DNA of 64,000 bases. Origin: TMP-24 sp046348855. Lineage in GTDB: Bacteria; Pseudomonadota; Alphaproteobacteria; Rhodobacterales; Rhodobacteraceae. A program made the position numbers and the translations under genes. The DNA lies in the NCBI GenBank assembly GCA_046348855.1, contig JAXMDK010000003.1:1-64000 (forward strand), in the 5' to 3' direction. This document shows positions 53,306 to 61,602 of this stretch, piece after piece. Position 1 is the first letter of the stretch, and each line of letters begins with the position of its first letter. The notes beneath the pieces are model-generated. The model saw only the letters and a list, made by a program, of their open reading frames with translations, was not told the origin of the DNA and did not search any database.

Positions 53306-54455
53306 CGTTTCTGGTCCCGGATGGAAGTGACGATCGGTGAGCGCCCGGTGACGTGCCCGCAGCACCAGCGTGAACAGGACGATGGCCCCGGTCTGATGGG
53401 CGATGCCGAGGCCAAGGGTGCTGCGTGCAGCACTGTCAGGATGCCCAGGTGACCTGCAGGAGCAGCATCGCCCCCACGGCGAGGAAGGCCCCGGCGGTTG
53501 TCGCATGGGCCGAGCGCCGGCCTTTCAGCACCGCCACCACGCCAAAGGCAAAGACCAGATAGCCCATGATCCGGTGCATGAACTGCACCAGCCCCGGATT
53601 TTCAAAGAAAGCCCGCCACAGGCTGCCGCCGCCTGGCACATAGAAGGCGTCCGCCGGAAAGAAGCTTTCGCCCATCAGGGGCCAGGTCGGAAAGGCACGG
53701 CCCGCGTCGATCCCGGCGACCAGCGCACCGAGCAGCACCTGCAGGAAGACCGCATGCATCAGCCCGGTCGACAGTGCCACCAACTGTCGCTCCTGCTGGC
53801 GGCGGGCCTGCAACAGCGCGCTTTCCGGCCGCGAGAGCGACAGGATGAACCAGCCGGTCAGCCCGAGGATGGCAAAGCCGATGCCAAGATGGACCGCCAG
53901 CCGGTAGGACGCGACCGACACCATCTGCCCGGTTAGGCCCGAGGCCACCATCCACCAGCCGACCGCGCCCTGAAGCCCGCCGAGCAGCCCCAGCCCCAAG
54001 ATCCGCCCGGCCCAGCCCACAGGAATGCGGCGGGTCACCCAGAAGAACAAAACCCCAGTGCCCAAACCAGGCCGATGGTGCGGCCAAGCTGGCGGTGGCC
54101 CCATTCCCACCAGAAGATGCGCTGAAGGCCGGCAAGTCCACATCCGGCTGTTCATCAGCTGGAACTGCGGGCTTTGCTGGTATTTCTGGAATTCCGCCTG
54201 CCAGTCAGCGTCGGTCGTCGGCGGGATCGCCCCGGTGACCGGCCGCCATTCGGTGATCGACAGGCCCGCGTCCGACAGCCGGGTCAGCCCACCGACCAGG
54301 ATCACGTTGGCGCGACCAGCGCGAAGATGATGCAGAGCCAGATCCGCACCGGACCCCGCCCGCGCCGGCCGGCGTCGATCATCCCGCCCTGTGGCGGCGG
54401 CGGCGCCTTCGGCCTGGCTTCCCACATCCTCGAATATGCTGCGCTGTCCGGCCAT
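53302..54455 (-). pseudogene. ctaA: Heme A synthase (CtaA/COX15), many frameshifts
   Basis: Membrane enzyme that oxidises heme O to heme A for cytochrome oxidase. The start MAGQRSIFEDVG and the blocks VGGLTRLSDAGLSITEWRPVTGAIPP, GLQGAVGWWMVASGLTG and FMHRIMGYLVFAFGVVAVL are clear. Between them the frame jumps: GGMIDAGRRGRG, RIFWWEWGHRQLGRTIGLVW and LGILTVLHAAPLG are each in another frame, as is the end VTSIRDQKR with a TGA at 53302. I count at least six small indels. No clear stop substitution is present, so errors in the sequence are more likely than true decay. Confidence 0.75.
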
Positions 54456-54550
54456 GTCCCGCCCTTTCGATTGGGCGCGACACCAGGGCGCGGCGGGCGA
54501 GCTTCAAGGCCGGGCAGGAAGGCCCGTCGTTCAGCAGTTCGTCGCGCACG

Positions 54551-54830
54551 CTAGGCGCGCAGCGCCGCCGGAACCTGGATCCCGCGACCTCGACGGTGGT
54601 GGTGCTGGCGCCGATCTGGCGGGTGATCCGGTACAGGAATTCGTCCGGCGTCGGGCGGGCCGGACCCTTCCCGGCCATCAGCCGCTCCAAGGAGCGCGCG
54701 GTCGGCATGGCTCAGCGCCGACAGGGGCAGCGAGCCGTGGCTTGATCCGCGCCGCCGGCCCGCCGAACCCGGCGAACCCGCCGATCCGTTCGACATCGAC
54801 GCAATCGCCCGCCCCCGCCTTCCCCCGTCC
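54551..54830 (-). pseudogene. Probable emfourin-type protease inhibitor/partner, frameshifted
   Basis: Just downstream of the M4 protease gene. Pieces in three frames can be joined into one short protein of roughly 90 residues: VERIGGFAGFGGPAARIK, then LPLSALSHADRALL, then ERLMAGKGPARPTPDEFLYRITRQIG and VPAALRA. This layout (a strand pair, an SHADRALLERLM-type helix, then a PDEFxYRI strand) and the position after an M4 protease match protealysin-emfourin pairs. The assignment rests on position and general pattern, and the frame is broken by at least three indels. Confidence 0.45.
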
Positions 54831-54831
54831 G

Positions 54832-55859
54832 TCACAGACCGACCTTCCTCCAGCCCTGGTCGACCGCGCCTGCCACCGCCGCGTCGCCCGGATAAAGTGG
54901 CGGCGGCGGTGCGGGTGCGGCCGGCGAATGCTGCCATCTTCATGTTCGGCGCCGGGCGATAGCCCGTCATCGCCCTATACCATACCTGGCCGAGCCTCTC
55001 CCAACTCTTCCGCCCAGCGCCAGCGCGGCGGTGGTGAAGGCCAGTTCGGCACGCCGCTGCTGGTGGGGGTCCATGCCCTTCCTGAACTGGCTGAAATGGG
55101 TGATCTGCGGCGCGAGGCAATGCGCCGCCGCCGGATCGGCCATGTCGCGCAGGCAACTGTAACCGCGCGCCACGGAGTCCGGTCCCATGATGTCCTTGCC
55201 GATCAGCCAGTCGGCCTGGGTCACGCCCTGCCCCGCCTGCCACTGGCGGAACATCGAGCCGAACACGTCCGACAGGCTTTCGTTCAGGCCGCCGGCTTCG
55301 TTGTAGCCCAGCTGGATCGTGTGCTGGGTGACGCCGTGGGTGATCTCGTGCCCGATCACGTCGTTGCCCCGAGAAAAATCCAGGAAGATATGGCCGTCGC
55401 CGTCGCCATAGGTCATCTGCACGCCGTTCCAGAAGGCGTTGTTGTAGTCGACGCCGTAGTGGATCGACGAGGCGAGCGTCATCTCGGCGTCGTCGATCGA
55501 CTTGCGGCCGAAGACCTGGGCGTAGGAACGGGCGAGCGCGGTGGTCTCGTCAAAGACCGTCCGGGCGGTCGAGTCGGCGGAAGTGCCGGGTTGGCAACCG
55601 GCAGGCCCGGCAGGGTCGTGCCGTGGCGGCAATCGGACACCAGCACCGCTGGCGCGACCGGAGCGGCGGCGGGCGTCGGCCCGGCCGCCAGCTGCCGGCC
55701 CAGCCGGATCAGGCGGTGGTTCTGCGCCCGCAGCCGGCGGATTTCGGTATCGAGCCTGACGGTGCGCCTCAGCGCGGCCGGCAGGCTGTCGCTCAGGCTT
55801 TCGTTACGCGACAGCCGTTCGAGAACGTCTTTTGGAACAATGAAGCAATGGCCACACAT
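54832..55859 (-). pseudogene. M4 (thermolysin/protealysin-like) neutral metalloprotease, frameshifted
   Basis: Starts at an ATG at 55859 with GGAGG upstream and the short protealysin-type propeptide MCGHCFIVPKDVLERLSRNE. After a frameshift near 55580 it continues TARTVFDETTALARSYAQVF, with FWNGVQMTYGDGDG, the zinc motif GHEITHGVTQHT and the third ligand region NEAGGLNESLSDVFG. Two further shifts are needed to read SWERLGQVWYRAMTGYRPAPN and YPGDAAVAGAVDQGWRKVGL to a TGA at 54832. All catalytic residues are present in the pieces. The gene is either intact with sequence errors or recently broken. No signal peptide is seen, as in protealysins. Confidence 0.75.
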
Positions 55860-55994
55860 GATCGCCTCCTGCTGAAATCGCACGGGAAAAGAATAGCGCA
55901 TCAGGGGCTTTGGGCGAATCTCGTCCCGGCGATTGCCCGCGCAGGCTGAACTTGGCCGAGGGGCCGTGCCTCCCGAGGCAAGACCGCATCAACT

Positions 55995-56130
55995 CGAAGC
56001 ATCGCGGGTCAGGTTTCATTGCCAGACCGATCGGGGGACGCGACCGGGGCTCTGCCCCGGACCCCGGGATATTTGCCGACAGAAAGTGGGGCGGTCACTT
56101 TCTGTCCTGAAATATCCCCGCCAGAGGCAA
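55995..56130 (+). repeat. Composite intergenic repeat, copy 4 (long form)
   Basis: The 320-base gap 55860-56179 holds no gene but a layered repeat. Modules in order: CGAAGCATCGCGGGTCA (55995-56011); stem CCGGGGC-TCT-GCCCCGG (56044-56060); GGGATATTT (56066-56074); inverted repeat GACAGAAAGTG/CACTTTCTGTC (56078-56088 and 56096-56106); AAATATCCCC (56110-56119). The copy at 61.6-61.9 kb carries the same hairpin modules in reverse orientation with near identity over about 85 bases. Confidence 0.75.
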
Positions 56131-56179
56131 CGGCCTCGCACCCGTTCGTAATTGCAGAGTCCGGTGGATCGACTGCGCC

Positions 56180-56923
56180 CTACCCGCCGTCGCGCCGGCG
56201 CACGATCTGGCGCAGCATGCCGTGGAAGGTCTGCACGTCGGCGCGCGTCAGCGGCATCCGGCTCCACAGGTTGCGCAGGTTCAGCTTCATCCCTTCGGCC
56301 TTGATGTCGGGAAAGAAGAACCCTGCCGCCTCCAGCCGTTCCTCGAAATGATCGCCCAGCCGGTCGATCTCGATCCGGCTGGCGAATTCAGTGCGGCCCA
56401 TCTCGACGACCTCGGCGGGCATCTCGCTGCTCTGTCGCATCCATTCGTAGGCACAGAGCAGCACAGCCTGCCCGAGGTTCAGCGAGGCAAAGGCGGGGTT
56501 GACCGGCACCGAGATCAGGGCGTTCGCCCGCGCCACGTCCGCGTTTTCCAGCCCGGCGCGTTCCGGCCCGAACAGGACCGCCACCTTCTGGCCGCCGGCG
56601 CAAAGGGCGCGGGCATGTTCCATCGCCCGTTCGGGGGTCATCACCGGCTTGGTCAGTTCGCGCCCGCGCGCGGTGGTGGCAAAGACATAGGCGCAGTCGG
56701 CCACCGCCTCGGGCAGCGTTGCGAAAACCCCGGCCTGGTCCAGCACCCGACCCGCCGCGCCCGAGGCCATCGCCACCGCCCTCGGGTTCGGCCAGCCGTC
56801 GCGCGGATCGACCAGCCGCATCCGGGTCAGCGCGAAGTTCAGCATCGCGCGCGCCGCCGCGCCGATGTTCTCGCCCATCTGCGGACGCACGAGCACGAAG
56901 ACGGGCTGAAGGTCGGTCATCAT
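56180..56923 (-). CDS. TrmJ-like tRNA/rRNA 2'-O-methyltransferase (SpoU/SPOUT)
   Basis: A 247-residue SPOUT-fold methyltransferase. The N-terminus VFVLVRPQMGENIGAAARAMLNFALTRMRLVDP and the SAM-knot motifs VAVLFGPERAGLENADV and SLNLGQAVLLCAYEWMRQ are typical of TrmJ/LasT, which methylates the ribose at position 32 of tRNA. Start is one of two adjacent ATGs at 56923 or 56920. The much longer frame upstream is antisense to the tfoX-type gene. Confidence 0.9.
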   Translation of the reverse strand: MMTDLQPVFVLVRPQMGENIGAAARAMLNFALTRMRLVDPRDGWPNPRAVAMASGAAGRVLDQAGVFATLPEAVADCAYVFATTARGRELTKPVMTPERAMEHARALCAGGQKVAVLFGPERAGLENADVARANALISVPVNPAFASLNLGQAVLLCAYEWMRQSSEMPAEVVEMGRTEFASRIEIDRLGDHFEERLEAAGFFFPDIKAEGMKLNLRNLWSRMPLTRADVQTFHGMLRQIVRRRDGG

Positions 56924-56983
56924 TCTGGCTCCCCGGACGCGCGCCTGATACGATAGGCCCATCCCCCTGGCAAGGAGTGCGGC

Positions 56984-57313
56984 GTGGCGCGCGACCAAGC
57001 GATGGAACGGCTGGTCACCGCCGATCTGGCGGGGCTGGACGGCTTGCGCACCACGGCGATGTTCGGCGGCCTGGCCTGGATGTGGCGCGGCAACCTTCTG
57101 TGCGGCGCGCGCGGCGACGGCATCCTGTTGCGGCTGGGCAAGGGCAACGACGCCGCCGCGCTGGCTCGCGACAGGGTCGCGCCGATGGCGATGGGCGAAC
57201 GGCGCATGGAGGGCTGGGTGCGCCTGTCGCCCGAGGGCGCGCACGACGACAGCCTGCGGCGAGAATTGCTGGCCGCCGCCCGCGCCTTCGTCGAAACGCT
57301 GCCGCCCAAGTAG
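56984..57313 (+). CDS. TfoX N-terminal domain protein
   Basis: A 109-residue protein made of the TfoX/Sxy N-terminal domain alone: LRTTAMFGGLAWMWRGNLLCGARGDGILLRLGKGNDAAAL and MEGWVRLSPEG. In gammaproteobacteria full-length Sxy controls competence. Single-domain forms in alphaproteobacteria have no known function. The GTG at 56984 has AAGGAG upstream. It is divergent from the trmJ-like gene and 52 bases before thiE. Confidence 0.88.
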   Translation: MARDQAMERLVTADLAGLDGLRTTAMFGGLAWMWRGNLLCGARGDGILLRLGKGNDAAALARDRVAPMAMGERRMEGWVRLSPEGAHDDSLRRELLAAARAFVETLPPK

Positions 57314-57365
57314 CCAAGCCGGATTTTCTGGGTTATGGCGAGCCAAACCGCCGGAAGGAACCCCG

Positions 57366-57983
57366 ATGTCCGAAGACCGCCCGCAAATCTACCTGATAAC
57401 CCCGCCGGTGGTCGACCTGGACCGCTTTCCCGATCTTCTGGCGCGGGTGCTCGACGCAAACGAGGTCGCCTGCCTGCGCATGGCCTTGGCCGGCAAGGAC
57501 GAATACGAACTGGGCCGCGCCGCGGACGCCCTGCGCATGGTCGCCCACGACCGCGACGTGGCGGCGGTGATCGACACCCATGTGGGCCTCGCCGAACGGC
57601 ACGGGCTGGACGGGGTGCACCTGCTGGACAGCGCCCGGTCGGTGCGGGCGGCGCGCAAGGCGCTTGGCCCCGACGCGATTGTCGGCGCCTGGTGCGGCAC
57701 GTCGCGCGACGCCGGCATGACCGCGGGCGAGGCCGGCGCCGACTATGTGGCCTTCGGTCCGGCGGGCGAGAGCCTGCTGGGATCGGGCGCCCGCGCCGAA
57801 CGCGAACTTTTCGCCTGGTGGAGCGAGATGATCGAGGTGCCGGTCGTCGCCGAAGGCGCGCTGACCGAGGCCGTCGTGCGCGACCTGGCCCCGGTCACCG
57901 ACTTCTTCGGCATCGGCCCCGAGATCTGGGCGGCGGAGGATCCGGCCGAGGCACTGGCGGCGCTGATCCGGGCGATGGGTTAA
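57366..57983 (+). CDS. thiE: Thiamine phosphate synthase
   Basis: A 205-residue TIM-barrel enzyme that joins hydroxymethylpyrimidine diphosphate and thiazole phosphate. The motifs are QIYLITPPVVDLDRFPDLLARVL, DGVHLLDSARSVRAARKALG, IVGAWCGTSRDAGMTAGEAGADYVAFGP and FFGIGPEIW. It resembles the divergent ThiE-like group of Rhodobacterales, where key Lys and Arg residues are less conserved than in E. coli ThiE, so the exact reaction is a little uncertain. No TPP riboswitch is visible upstream. Confidence 0.82.
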   Translation: MSEDRPQIYLITPPVVDLDRFPDLLARVLDANEVACLRMALAGKDEYELGRAADALRMVAHDRDVAAVIDTHVGLAERHGLDGVHLLDSARSVRAARKALGPDAIVGAWCGTSRDAGMTAGEAGADYVAFGPAGESLLGSGARAERELFAWWSEMIEVPVVAEGALTEAVVRDLAPVTDFFGIGPEIWAAEDPAEALAALIRAMG

Positions 57984-58001
57984 GGCAGGATCAGATTAGT
58001 T

Positions 58002-58190
58002 CGAAGCATCGTGGGTCATTTTCACTGGGCGCCCGACCGGATAGCGCGTGGAAGGGCCAAGGGGTTGTCAGCATTCCCGACCTGGGGCACAGCCGGGCCA
58101 AGCTGAAATTGACCGCCAGCCGCGCGAGGCAAGGGCCTCGCGCTCATTTGCTGGTGCAGATACCGATTGATACCGCTGCAATCCCGGCAC
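58002..58190 (+). repeat. Composite intergenic repeat, copy 5 (diverged form)
   Basis: Starts with CGAAGCATCGTGGGTCA (58002-58018), which matches the module at 55995 with one change. It then has a perfect 9-bp hairpin GCGCGAGGC-AAGG-GCCTCGCGC (58122-58143) and ends near CCGATTGATACC and ATCCCGGCAC. The second half is similar, in reverse orientation, to 61603-61700. It fills the gap between thiE and the DUF6456 gene and lacks the AAATATCC core. Confidence 0.6.
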
Positions 58191-58210
58191 CCACTCCGAT
58201 GGGCCGGCCT

Positions 58211-59329
58211 TCACCCGATCAGCGGCCTCTTGCCGCCATAGACCTCTTCATAGTGCCGCTTCAGCCGGACCAGCGCGATGCGCAACACGATCTTGCCCGA
58301 CCGCGCCGACCAGCCCATGCGCTTTTCGGCGATCTCCAGCCCTTCGAGAAAGCAGCAGCAGCGCAGCACCACGTCGCCCAGCCCCGGCCCGAGGTCGCGC
58401 AGCGCCGCCGCCACCCGGCCGCGCGCCGCCGACGGACCCTGCGCCGGCCCGGCCGCCCCCTGAAATGCCCCGCGATCCGAGCCGGTCATGAAGCGGTCCC
58501 AGTTCTGCGCGACCCGCGGCCCCATCTGCGCCAGTTCGAAATCCTCGCGCAGGCGTTCGCCAGCCGCCACCAGGTCCGGTTCCAGGAACAGCTTGCCATC
58601 CTTGTCGCGCCGCCGCGCCAGCGCGGCGAAGGGGCTTTCGGCCAGGTTGTAGCGCATCCGCCGCGGTTCCGCCGCATCAGATTCCATCACATTCCGCTCG
58701 TCCCATTCGCGGTGCTGGGCAGCAAAGACGGTGCCGGCCTCGGCCAGGCCCGGCTGGGCGGCCTGATCGCGGTCGAGGATGCGTTTCAGCGCCGCCCGGC
58801 CGGCCGGGGTGATCTCGTAGGTCGTCACCCGGCCGCTCGACTTGACCGCGATCCAGTCCTTCAGCGCAAAGGCCTGCGCCACGGCCCGTTCGACGACCGC
58901 AGTGCGCACCGTGCCCTTCAACACCGCCGCCCGGTCCATGTCCTGTGCCACCGCCAGAATCGCCCCGGGTTCGCACAGGCGGCGCAGGATGCGGCGAGCC
59001 TCGCGGGTCAGCGTTGCGGCGTCGGGTTGTGCGGCCAGGGGCGCGCGGATCGGTGCGGACATGGGCGATGGTTCCTTTTCAGTTGAAGCCGGTGCGGGCG
59101 GCGCGGCAACGACGCCCTGTTCAAGGATGCAAAGTGCGGCGTCGACCAGCGGGTCGTCGCGGCGCAGTTCGAAAGCGCGGATGCGGCGCAGAATGGTCGA
59201 GGCATGAACCCCTTCGGCCCGCGCCAGATCGCGGATCGACTGGCCGCTGCGGACGTGGGCCAAATACAGCCGCGCCTCGTCCGGCAGCCAGACGGGCCAA
59301 TCCGCCGGCATCAGCGCCTGGATTTTCAT
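58211..59329 (-). CDS. DUF6456 protein with N-terminal helix-turn-helix
   Basis: A 372-residue protein of a Rhodobacterales family (DUF6456). The N-terminus has a resolvase-type helix-turn-helix (SGQSIRDLARAEGVHASTILRRIRAFELRRDDPLVDAAL). The middle looks like a winged helix (VKSSGRVTTYEITPAGRAALKRIL), followed by MRYNLAESPFAALARRRD. The C-terminus (LGPGLGDVVLRCCCFLEGLEIAEKRMGWSARSGKIVLRIALVRLKRHYEE) is the DUF6456 core. It is probably a DNA-binding regulator. The ATG at 59329 has GGAG upstream. GTTGCAT boxes lie directly upstream. Confidence 0.85.
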   Translation of the reverse strand: MKIQALMPADWPVWLPDEARLYLAHVRSGQSIRDLARAEGVHASTILRRIRAFELRRDDPLVDAALCILEQGVVAAPPAPASTEKEPSPMSAPIRAPLAAQPDAATLTREARRILRRLCEPGAILAVAQDMDRAAVLKGTVRTAVVERAVAQAFALKDWIAVKSSGRVTTYEITPAGRAALKRILDRDQAAQPGLAEAGTVFAAQHREWDERNVMESDAAEPRRMRYNLAESPFAALARRRDKDGKLFLEPDLVAAGERLREDFELAQMGPRVAQNWDRFMTGSDRGAFQGAAGPAQGPSAARGRVAAALRDLGPGLGDVVLRCCCFLEGLEIAEKRMGWSARSGKIVLRIALVRLKRHYEEVYGGKRPLIG

Positions 59330-59338
59330 GGACACTCC

Positions 59339-59397
59339 GTTGCATGCAGCCCTGCGGGGGTGCGGTCGTTAAAATTCTATGCAACCGTGAGTTGCAT
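59339..59397. promoter_or_regulatory. GTTGCAT operator-like boxes between DUF6456 and DUF6477 genes
   Basis: A perfect inverted repeat ATGCAAC-CGTGA-GTTGCAT (59379-59397) and a third GTTGCAT (59339-59345) next to the ribosome binding site of the DUF6456 gene. The spacing of about one to several helical turns and the location in a divergent, AT-rich promoter region suggest an autoregulatory operator. Confidence 0.55.
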
Positions 59398-59547
59398 TTC
59401 TTACCTGTCCGTTAACCAGCGGACCGATCCTGAGAATTCTTGATAAATTATAAATTTCCCTGAAAGAAACGCGCGCCAGTATGGCCAATTCTGCAACAGC
59501 GGCAAAACCATGCGCATCTTGTGGTTGAATTACGCCAGGAGACTGCC

Positions 59548-59844
59548 ATGACCGACCTCGTCCAGATCATCACCGGCCTTCGCCGCCCCCAGCTTCTGAT
59601 CCGCGCGGCGCGGGCGGGACAGGCCGACTATAACCGGACGCGCGATCTGAAGCGGCTCATGCGGGTGCAGGCGGCGCCCGCGCCCGACAAGGCGCTGCCG
59701 CTGCTGCTGGAGGAGGAGGGCCGGCTGGAGGAGATCCGCCAGAAGGGCGACGCGGCCTATTCCTTCGTCCGCCACATCGACCTTCTGATCGCGATGATGG
59801 CCGAGGCACGGCTTCTGCCGCGCCGCGATTCAACCCCGGCCTGA
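59548..59844 (+). CDS. DUF6477 protein
   Basis: A 98-residue, mostly helical protein of a Rhodobacterales family (DUF6477). It reads TDLVQIITGLRRPQLLIRAARAGQADYNRTRDLKRLMRV, then an acidic helix (LPLLLEEEGRLEEIRQKGDAAYSFVRHIDLLIAMMAEARLL). The ATG at 59548 has AGGAG upstream. It is divergent from the DUF6456 gene, as I recall for relatives, and the two are probably functionally linked. The function is unknown. Confidence 0.85.
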   Translation: MTDLVQIITGLRRPQLLIRAARAGQADYNRTRDLKRLMRVQAAPAPDKALPLLLEEEGRLEEIRQKGDAAYSFVRHIDLLIAMMAEARLLPRRDSTPA

Positions 59845-59856
59845 ACGGGGCCGGAA

Positions 59857-59885
59857 AGAAAAAGGGCCGCTCGCGCGGCCCTTCC
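59857..59885. terminator. Terminator between DUF6477 gene and MttB-family gene
   Basis: A 9-bp stem AAGGGCCGC/GCGGCCCTT with a 4-base loop TCGC lies between two converging genes. On the minus strand it is followed by TTTTTCTTTCC, so it terminates the mttB transcript and may also end the plus-strand one. Confidence 0.8.
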
Positions 59886-59886
59886 C

Positions 59887-61425
59887 TTACATGAAGGCGT
59901 CGGGCATCGACGCCTTTTTCTTGGCCACATATTCGGCCAGCGCCTCTTCGACGCCGGGATCAATCGCCGGCTTCTGGTAGTCGCCCAACAGCTTCGCCAC
60001 CCGTTCGCGCGCGAGCTGCACGGTGTCGCGTTCGCCTTCCTCCTGCCAGGTCTCGAACGGCTTGTAGTCCAGAAGGTCGGTCCGCCAGAAGGCGGTCTTG
60101 AAGTTGGCCTGGGTGTGGTCGGTACCGAGATAGTGGGTCGCCTGCCCCGATCCGACATAGCGCAGCGCATCCATCGCCTGGCCGTTCTCGGACATGTCGA
60201 TGCCTTCGGCGATCCGGTGCAGGATACCCAGCTGGTCGGCGTCCATCACGAACTTCTCGAACGAGGACACGAGGCCCCCCTCCAGCCAGCCGCAGGCATG
60301 CAGCATGAAGTTGACCCCGGCCAGAAGCCCCATGTTCAGGCTGTTGGCGCTCTCATAGGCCGCCTGCGCGTCGGGGAGTTTCGAGCCGCAGAAGGCCCCG
60401 GCCGACCGGTAGGGAACCCCCAGCCGCCGCACCAACTGGCCCGCGCCATAGGTGACAAGGCTCGCCTCGGGCGTCCCGAAGGTCGGCGCTCCCGACGCCA
60501 TGTCGGTCGAGGTGACGAAGGCCCCGGCGATCACCGGCGCGCCCTTGCGGATCAACTGGCTGTAGGCGACGCCCGCCAGAACCTCGACCAGCACCTGGGT
60601 CAGCGTGCCGGCCACCGTCACCGGCGACATGGCGCCCCCAACGATGAAGGGCGAGATGATCGCCGCCTGGTTGGCGCGGGCATAGACTTCCAGCGCGCCC
60701 ATCATGATCCCGTCGAAAGTCATCGGCGAGTTGATGTTGACGAGGCTGGTCATCACCGTCCGGCCGTTCAGCCCGCCGAACAGGATTTCCGACATCTCGA
60801 CCGAATCCTGCGCCCGTTCCGGCGCGGTGACCGAGCCCATGTAGGGCTTGTCCGACAGCGTCATGTGGGCATGAAGCATGTCCAGGTGGCGCTTGTTCAC
60901 CGGAATGTCGGTGGGTTCGCAGACCGTGCCGCCCGAATGGTGCAGCCACTTCGACATGTAGCCGAGCTTCACGAACTTGCGGAAGTCGTCGATGGTGGCA
61001 TAGCGGCGGCCATTTTCGTCGCGCACGAAGGGTGGCCCGTAGACCGGCGCCAGCACCAGGCCGCGCCCGCCGACGGTGACGTTGCGTTCGGGGTTGCGGG
61101 CATGCTGCACGAACGAAGCTGGCGCGGTCTTGCACAGATGGCGGGCCAGGCCCTTGGGCAGGTGCACCCGTTCGCCCCTCACGTCGGCTCCGGCCGACTT
61201 CCACAGCTCCAGCGCCGCCGGGTTTTCCACGAAGTTGACGCCGATTTCCTCAAGGATCGTCTCGGCGTTCGCCTCGATGATCTGCAGCGCCTCTTCGTTC
61301 AGGATTTCGAGATTCGGGATGTTGCGCTCGATAAACTTGGCGGTCTCGAAATGCACGGCCGACCGTTCTGCCCGCCGTGCCGCGCCACCGCCCCTGGCCC
61401 TACGGCCCTGAACTTCCTCAGTCAT
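59887..61425 (-). CDS. MttB-family trimethylamine/betaine corrinoid methyltransferase, non-pyrrolysine
   Basis: A 512-residue TIM-barrel methyltransferase. The N-terminus LEILNEEALQIIEANAETILEEIGVNF and the segments GSVTAPERAQDSVEMSEILFGG, INSPMTFDGIMMGALEVYARANQAAIISPF and VQLARERVAKLLGDY are those of the MttB superfamily. There is no in-frame amber codon, so it belongs to the non-Pyl group, some members of which demethylate glycine betaine or proline betaine. No corrinoid protein gene is adjacent. The start MTEEVQGRRARGG has GGAG upstream. Substrate unknown. Confidence 0.88.
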   Translation of the reverse strand: MTEEVQGRRARGGGAARRAERSAVHFETAKFIERNIPNLEILNEEALQIIEANAETILEEIGVNFVENPAALELWKSAGADVRGERVHLPKGLARHLCKTAPASFVQHARNPERNVTVGGRGLVLAPVYGPPFVRDENGRRYATIDDFRKFVKLGYMSKWLHHSGGTVCEPTDIPVNKRHLDMLHAHMTLSDKPYMGSVTAPERAQDSVEMSEILFGGLNGRTVMTSLVNINSPMTFDGIMMGALEVYARANQAAIISPFIVGGAMSPVTVAGTLTQVLVEVLAGVAYSQLIRKGAPVIAGAFVTSTDMASGAPTFGTPEASLVTYGAGQLVRRLGVPYRSAGAFCGSKLPDAQAAYESANSLNMGLLAGVNFMLHACGWLEGGLVSSFEKFVMDADQLGILHRIAEGIDMSENGQAMDALRYVGSGQATHYLGTDHTQANFKTAFWRTDLLDYKPFETWQEEGERDTVQLARERVAKLLGDYQKPAIDPGVEEALAEYVAKKKASMPDAFM

Positions 61426-61602
61426 GTCTCACGCTCCTGGAAAATCAATGTCCCCTTTTACCCGTTCGCCCCGCCTGTCCCGCGCGGTAAACGTCGCTTG
61501 GCGAGCAAAAACGACATCGGCGCATGTCGCGTTCCTTCCTGAAGTGGCCTTTCCGGCCGTGGCGGGAGCGCCCACCGGGGGCGGTGGAACGGCATCGCCC
61601 GG

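Noticed and set aside
57314..57365. TPP riboswitch upstream of thiE
   Set aside because: The gap is only 52 bases and has no CTGAGA-type thi-box elements.
57984..58210. Possible small RNA or gene in the thiE-DUF6456 gap
   Set aside because: The hairpins here are better explained as part of the intergenic repeat family. No open frame with a start signal was found.
59887..61425. Pyrrolysine-containing MttB
   Set aside because: The frame has no internal TAG. The protein belongs to the non-Pyl part of the superfamily.
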